Part shown: positions 59,975 through 64,000 of the stretch, piece after piece | How positions within the stretch are numbered: position 1 is the first letter of the stretch | Layout of the letters: each line of letters opens with the position of its first letter | Origin: Roseovarius halotolerans | Lineage (GTDB): Bacteria > Pseudomonadota > Alphaproteobacteria > Rhodobacterales > Rhodobacteraceae | Direction: 5' to 3' | DNA: 64,000 nucleotides | NCBI RefSeq assembly: GCF_900172255.1 | Contig: NZ_FWFU01000001.1 | Location: 62,001-126,000, forward strand | Position numbers and translations under genes: made by a program | Notes under the pieces: generated by a model | The model's database searches: none | The model's input: the letters and a program-made list of their open reading frames with translations, nothing else | What the model was told of the DNA's origin: nothing

Positions 59975-60450
59975 GCGGCCGCCTCCGTGCAGGACGGGCA
60001 CAGCCCGACCGCCTCGATCACCGCCTGTTCTATGACAAAGCCGCTTTCGCGCGCTGCCCTCCCCAGCAGGCCGCTGGCAGGGTCGGCATGGGCCTCCGCC
60101 ACCGCATCGCAGCCCCGGCAGATCAGGAAGGCGGGGGTGTGGTCCTCGCCGGGATGCATGCAGGCGATAAAGGCGTTGAGCCTCTGGATCTTGTGGGCAA
60201 ACCCGTTGCTGACCAGGAAATCCAGCGCCCTGTAAGCGACCGGCGGCTGCGCCCCGGCGCCCTCTTCGCGCAGGATGTCGAGGATCTCGTAGGCGCCCAT
60301 CGCCCGGTGCCCCTCGAGCAGCAATTCCAGAACCCGCCGGCGTCCCGGCGTCAGCTGCAGTCCCCGCTCGGCACAGGTGCGCTCCACCCGCTCCAGCCCG
60401 GCGCGAATGCAGCCCTTGTGGTCATGGGTTTCAAATCCGATGGCATCCAT
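59971..60450 (-). CDS. zur: Zinc uptake regulator, Fur family
   Basis: A 159-residue Fur-type repressor. LQLTPGRRRVLELLLEGHRA is the DNA-binding helix region, PVAYRALDFLVSNGFAHKIQ the winged part, and CRGCDAV with CPSC near the C-terminus the structural zinc Cys pairs; His residues in ACMHPGEDH complete metal sites. The ATG at 60450 follows AGGAG. It heads znuC and znuB and is divergent from znuA with Zur-box-like sequences between. Confidence 0.92.
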   Translation of the reverse strand: MDAIGFETHDHKGCIRAGLERVERTCAERGLQLTPGRRRVLELLLEGHRAMGAYEILDILREEGAGAQPPVAYRALDFLVSNGFAHKIQRLNAFIACMHPGEDHTPAFLICRGCDAVAEAHADPASGLLGRAARESGFVIEQAVIEAVGLCPSCTEAAA

Positions 60451-60476
60451 GTCTGGGTCTCCTGCTTTGCAGGGTT

Positions 60477-60494
60477 GATATGTTATAGAATTAC
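60477..60494. promoter_or_regulatory. Candidate Zur box near zur
   Basis: GATATGTTATAGAATTAC contains the ATGTTATA core of Zur operators, with a weaker right half. It lies 27 bases upstream of the zur ATG and would control zur-znuC-znuB. Confidence 0.65.
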
Positions 60495-60509
60495 AATTAT
60501 CAAGCAGCG

Positions 60510-60530
60510 GAAATGTTATATTATCACATG
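60510..60530. promoter_or_regulatory. Candidate Zur box near znuA
   Basis: The region begins GAAATGTTATATTATCAC, closely matching the gammaproteobacterial Zur consensus (GAAATGTTATA, one base, then TAT-AC). It ends 9 bases before the znuA ATG and overlaps its ribosome-binding region, so a bound repressor would block both steps. Confidence 0.8.
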
Positions 60531-60539
60531 GAGATCCCG

Positions 60540-61673
60540 ATGCGCCTGTCCGCCGCCGCGCTTGCCGCTTTCTTGCCCCTGGCCCTCCCGGCCCTCGCCG
60601 AATCGCCCCGTGTCGCCACCGATATCGCACCGGTCCAGTCGCTGGTGGCGCGGGTGCTCGACGGGGTGGGAGCGGATGAAATGCCCGCAGTGATCGTCCG
60701 CCCCGGCGCCTCGCCGCACGGCTATGCCATGCGCCCCTCCGAGGCACGCGCGCTCGAACAGGCCGATCTCGTGGTCTGGATGGGGCCGGGGCTCACACCC
60801 TGGCTCGTCGACCCGATCGAGACACTGGCCCCCGAGGCCACCCACCTCAGCCTGCTCACCGCCCCCGAAACCCTGATTCTGCCGGGCCGCATCGACCCGC
60901 GCTTCGCCGCGCATGACCACGATCACGACCACGGCGCGGCGGAGGGCGAGGGCCACGATGATCACAAAGATCACGACCACGAAGCGGGCCATGACGACCA
61001 CGACGACCACAAGGACCATAACCACGAGGAAGGCCACGACGACCACGCCGACCACAAGGATCATGACCACGAGGCAGACCACGACCACGAGGGAGACAAG
61101 GATCACGCCGATGCGGGGCATGACCACGCCGACGGCCATGACCACTCCCATGCCGGTCCCGATCCCCATGCCTGGCTCGACCCGCAGAACGCCGCGCTCT
61201 GGCTTGACCTGATCGCGCGCGAACTCTCGGAGCTCGATCCCGAGAACGCCGATCTCTACGCCGCCAACGCCGCCGCCGGTCAGGCCGAACTCGCCGCATT
61301 GAGCGAAGAGATCGCCGCGCGTCTCGCCCCGCTGGCGGATCGCCCCTTCCTCGTGTTCCACGACGCCTACCAGTATTTCGAGAACCGCTTCGGCATCGCC
61401 GCCGCGGGTGCGCTCTCCATCAGCGACGCCAGCGATCCCGGCCCGGCGCGGCTGGTCGAACTGCGCGCGCTGGCTCAGGAACAGGGCGCGGTCTGCGTCT
61501 TCTCCGAACCGCAGTTCAACACCGCCCTCATCGGCTCGGTCTTCGGCGATGCCGTCCCCGTGCGCGAACTCGACCCGATCGGTATCGGCCTCGAACCGGG
61601 CGCGGATCACTACCCGGCGTTGCTGCGCGCGATGGCGGGCGCAATGGCCGAATGCCTCACGCCTCAGGGTTGA
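60540..61673 (+). CDS. znuA: Zinc ABC transporter binding protein with long His/Asp-rich insert
   Basis: A 377-residue periplasmic protein with a signal peptide (residues 1-21). Fold ligands are the His in GASPHGYAMRPSEA near 60, the His in HAWLDPQNAALW near 215, the His in FLVFHDAYQYFE near 280, and a late Asp. Between about residues 125 and 205 lies an unusually long run of His, Asp and Glu (repeats such as HDHEADHDHEGD). The ATG at 60540 has GGAG upstream. The insert probably collects zinc for transfer to the fold. Confidence 0.93.
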   Translation: MRLSAAALAAFLPLALPALAESPRVATDIAPVQSLVARVLDGVGADEMPAVIVRPGASPHGYAMRPSEARALEQADLVVWMGPGLTPWLVDPIETLAPEATHLSLLTAPETLILPGRIDPRFAAHDHDHDHGAAEGEGHDDHKDHDHEAGHDDHDDHKDHNHEEGHDDHADHKDHDHEADHDHEGDKDHADAGHDHADGHDHSHAGPDPHAWLDPQNAALWLDLIARELSELDPENADLYAANAAAGQAELAALSEEIAARLAPLADRPFLVFHDAYQYFENRFGIAAAGALSISDASDPGPARLVELRALAQEQGAVCVFSEPQFNTALIGSVFGDAVPVRELDPIGIGLEPGADHYPALLRAMAGAMAECLTPQG

Positions 61674-61817
61674 TATCCCGTATCGTTTCGGCGCGCGGCG
61701 GCACCCGCGCGCCGAAACGCAGCGTAAATCTTGCGCTGCGCGTCAATCCCTTCCATCCTGCCCGCCAGGAGAAGGAACCGGCCTGAAACGAGGCCGGGAT
61801 CGGGGAGGAACGACCAC

Positions 61818-63731
61818 ATGACCTTTGCCTCGCGCCAGGACGCGCTTGCGATCGAGAACGAGATGAGCTGGGAGGCGCGCCCGCGCCCCGAGACGCTCTA
61901 CCAGATGTTGCGCGAAACGGTGGATGCCTTCCCCGATCGCCCGGCCGTCAGCTACCAGCTTCTCTCGGGCGCGAGCGACCCCGCGCAGACCATGACCTGG
62001 CAGCAGTTCCACGATCAGGTCTGCCGCGCGGCAAACCTGTTCCGCGATCTCAGGATCAACGAGAGCGACGTCGTCGCGCTGGTCCTGCCCAATACGCTGG
62101 AAACCGCCATCGTCACCATCGGTGCGGCCATCGCCGGGATCGTCAACCCGATCAATCCCCTGCTCGAACCCGAACAGATCGGCGCCATCCTGCGCGAAAC
62201 CGATGCCCGCGTCGTGGTCACGCTCAAGGCCTTCCCGAAAACCGACATCGCCCAGAAAACCGCCGAGGCCGTGCGCCACGCGCCACGCGTCCACACGATC
62301 CTGGAGATCGACCTCAACCGCTACCTGACCCCGCCCAAAAGCTGGATCGTGCCGCTGATCCGTCCCAAGGTTCAGGGCAAGCATCATGCCGACGTGAAAT
62401 GCTTCAACGCCGAGATGCGCAAGCATCCGGTGACGCTCGGCTTCGACGATGGCGGAGAGGACCGCGTCGCGGCCTATTTCCACACCGGCGGCACCACGGG
62501 CATGCCCAAGGTGGCGCAGCACCGCTATTCGGGCATGGTCTATAACGGCTGGCTCGGGCACACCCTTCTTTTCACCGAGAAAGACAGCGTGATGTGCCCG
62601 CTGCCGCTCTTTCATGTGTTTGCCTGCCACGTCATCCTGATGGCGATGATCAAGTCCGGGGCGCATGTGGTCTTTCCCACGCCGGCAGGCTATCGCGGTG
62701 ACGGCGTGTTCGACAATTTCTGGAAATTGCTGGAACGCTGGCAGACGACGTTCGTGATCACCGTGCCGACCGCGGTGTCGGCGCTGATGCAGCGCAAGGT
62801 CGATGCCGATATCTCGACCGTTAAGAACGCGTTTTCCGGTTCGGCGCCGATGCCGCTCGAACTGTTCAAGCGCTTCGAATCCTCCACCGGCATGACCGTG
62901 ATCGAAGGCTACGGCCTGACCGAGGCGACCTGCCTTGTCTCCTGCAACCCGCCCGAGGGGCAGAAGAAAGTGGGCTCCGTCGGCGTGCCCTTCCCCTATA
63001 CCGATGTGCGCATCCTCAAGACCGATGCGTCGGGCGCGCCGGTGGAATGCGCCACCGACGAGGTCGGCGAGATCTGCATCTCCAATCCCGGCGTCTATGC
63101 CGGCAACACCTATACCGAGGCCGCCAAGAACGCGGACCTCTATCATTACGAGCGCTATCTGCGCACCGGCGATCTGGGCCGGATCGACCCCGATGGTTAT
63201 CTCTGGATCACGGGCCGCGCCAAGGATCTGATCATCCGCGGCGGCCATAATATCGACCCCGCCGACATCGAAGAGGCCCTGATGGCCCATCACGATGTCG
63301 CCATGGCCGGAGCCATCGGCCAGCCCGACGCCCATGCCGGCGAATTGCCCTGCGCCTATGTGGAGCTCGTGGACGGCGCCAGCGTCACCGCCGAGGAGCT
63401 GCTGGCGCATTGCAAGGTCCATGTCCATGAACGTGCCGCCATTCCCAAACACGTCGAAATCCTCGACGAACTGCCCAAGACGGCGGTCGGCAAGGTGTTC
63501 AAGCCGGACCTGCGCAAACGCGCCATCACCCGCATCTATGACGCCGCACTCGCCGAAGCCGGGATCGACGCACGCGTCGCACAGGTGATCGATTCCAAGA
63601 AACGCGGCCTCGTGGCGCAGATCGACCGCAGCGCGTCCACCGATGAAGAGGCGCTCGCCCATGTGCTCGGCCGCTTCACCCGCCCCTGGGAATGGGCCGA
63701 CGAAGCCGAATCCGAACCCGAATCCGCCTGA
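61818..63731 (+). CDS. Acyl-CoA synthetase (AMP-dependent)
   Basis: A 637-residue adenylate-forming enzyme. YFHTGGTTGMPKVAQHRYSG (A3, about residues 220-240), EGYGLTEATCLVSCNPPEG (A5), RTGDLGRIDPDGYLWITGRA (A7/A8) and the lid Lys in LPKTAVGKVFKP are complete. The unusual length comes from about 40 extra residues near 170-210 and a C-terminal extension after the lid. Similar long proteins are annotated as medium- or long-chain acyl-CoA synthetases in Rhodobacteraceae. It stands alone, with no catabolic genes beside it. Confidence 0.87.
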   Translation: MTFASRQDALAIENEMSWEARPRPETLYQMLRETVDAFPDRPAVSYQLLSGASDPAQTMTWQQFHDQVCRAANLFRDLRINESDVVALVLPNTLETAIVTIGAAIAGIVNPINPLLEPEQIGAILRETDARVVVTLKAFPKTDIAQKTAEAVRHAPRVHTILEIDLNRYLTPPKSWIVPLIRPKVQGKHHADVKCFNAEMRKHPVTLGFDDGGEDRVAAYFHTGGTTGMPKVAQHRYSGMVYNGWLGHTLLFTEKDSVMCPLPLFHVFACHVILMAMIKSGAHVVFPTPAGYRGDGVFDNFWKLLERWQTTFVITVPTAVSALMQRKVDADISTVKNAFSGSAPMPLELFKRFESSTGMTVIEGYGLTEATCLVSCNPPEGQKKVGSVGVPFPYTDVRILKTDASGAPVECATDEVGEICISNPGVYAGNTYTEAAKNADLYHYERYLRTGDLGRIDPDGYLWITGRAKDLIIRGGHNIDPADIEEALMAHHDVAMAGAIGQPDAHAGELPCAYVELVDGASVTAEELLAHCKVHVHERAAIPKHVEILDELPKTAVGKVFKPDLRKRAITRIYDAALAEAGIDARVAQVIDSKKRGLVAQIDRSASTDEEALAHVLGRFTRPWEWADEAESEPESA

Positions 63732-63775
63732 AGGGATTTCCCTGCGGGACCCGCCGGGGGGCCAGCCCCCCGGAC

Positions 63776-63844
63776 CCCCCGGGATATTTTAGAACAGAAG
63801 AAGGGGCCGGGGCTGTCTTCTTCTGTTGCGAAATATCCCGGGGG
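63776..63844. repeat. Long imperfect inverted repeat in intergenic region
   Basis: CCCCCGGGATATTTTAGAAC (from 63776) continues to GAAGAA and pairs with the arm at 63818-63844 (TTCTTCTGTTG to CCCGGGGG), about 24 of 27 positions. Further GC-rich palindromes flank it: CCGGGGGGCC near 63754 and GGGGGCAGAGCCCCC near 63863. This type of GC-rich palindromic spacer is familiar between Rhodobacterales genes. It could form a stable RNA or DNA cruciform. Confidence 0.7.
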
Positions 63845-63895
63845 AGTCGCGCTGCGCGCGACGGGGGCAGAGCCCCCATGCAGGGCCAGACATGA

Positions 63896-63928
63896 AAAGA
63901 CCCGGTCACGCGCTGTGGCCGGGTCTTT
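63896..63928. terminator. Bidirectional terminator
   Basis: AAAGACCCGGTCAC pairs with GTGGCCGGGTCTTT (one G-T pair) around GCGCT. It would end transcription from the acyl-CoA synthetase gene and from the leftward gene that ends at 63951. Confidence 0.85.
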
Positions 63929-63950
63929 CGCTGTCAGCGGGCAGGGCGGG

Positions 63951-64000
63951 TCAGCTCACGTCCTTGTAGCTGATCTCGCGCTTGTCCTCGCCCAGGCGGC
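63951..64000 (-). CDS. C-terminal end of an unidentified leftward gene
   Basis: On the minus strand one frame reads RLGEDKREISYKDVS and then TGA (63951-63953), just before the terminator at 63896-63928, which supports a real gene end. The charged, ordered C-terminus is too short (15 residues) for a family call. Confidence 0.5.
   Translation of the reverse strand, partial: RLGEDKREISYKDVS

Noticed and set aside
60910..61150. Repetitive GACCACGA-type units, first thought to be a repeat array or CRISPR-like locus.
   Set aside because: They are codons of the His/Asp-rich insert in ZnuA, in one continuous frame without regular spacers. No CRISPR array was seen anywhere in the window.
61743..63662. 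A 639-codon open frame on the minus strand opposite the acyl-CoA synthetase gene.
   Set aside because: Gly/His/Asp-rich antisense reading; the plus strand has all adenylate-forming motifs.

Overview
The window looks like a chromosome segment of a denitrifying member of the Rhodobacteraceae (alphaproteobacterium). The basis is the high GC, the norCBQD-nnrT-nnrU order, nirK with nirV, several TRAP transporters (TAXI and DctPQM types) and a zur-znuABC locus. This is a family-level inference from gene content and protein resemblance; no rRNA or marker gene is present.

Positions 1 to about 18218 are the right part of an integrated siphophage. It contains, in order: the end of a protease/scaffold gene, a lambda E-like capsid gene with a strong terminator, head-tail joining and tail genes, and a lambda-type G/T tail chaperone pair with an in-frame G_GGA_AAG slippery site. 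These are followed by a tape measure gene, tail-tip and adhesin genes, a lysis cassette (amidase, holin-like, spanins and two tiny membrane proteins), a metallophosphoesterase, a tyrosine integrase and a leftward cluster of small coupled genes. The right end is an attR made of the 3' end of a tRNA. A 679-bp insert carrying one foreign gene sits between two tail genes and is bounded by a 16-bp direct repeat.

Positions 18219 to 21860 form a scarred zone beside the att site. It holds a frameshifted N-terminal remnant of an MmeI-like restriction-modification enzyme and two IS630-type transposase remnants. These bracket three visibly AT-richer genes (sulfotransferase, methyltransferase, aminoglycoside-phosphotransferase-like kinase).

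Positions 21861 to 38384 hold ordinary accessory metabolism: a LysR regulator facing a TAXI TRAP transporter plus an AtuA-like pair; a second sulfotransferase with a flippase-like membrane protein; two membrane-linked glycosyltransferases; and a complete dipeptide-type ABC transporter with an M19 dipeptidase.

Positions 38551 to 50617 are a denitrification island: nirK-nirV, hemN, norCBQD with a small membrane gene and nnrTU, a DUF1858 gene, a Dnr/NnrR-like regulator, pseudoazurin and nnrS. Four FNR/NNR-type boxes lie at the transcription starts expected for nirK, hemN, norC and pseudoazurin, which suggests one oxygen/NO-responsive regulon. It reduces nitrite to nitrous oxide; no nitrate or nitrous oxide reductase is seen here.

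Positions 50612 to 57108 are a malonate operon (TRAP uptake, malonyl-CoA decarboxylase, malonyl-CoA synthetase) with a divergent GntR regulator. An orphan ferric-iron binding protein follows. Next come the znuB-znuC-zur operon and divergent znuA with two candidate Zur boxes, a long acyl-CoA synthetase, and a hairpin-rich intergenic region. The last 50 bases are the end of an unidentified leftward gene.
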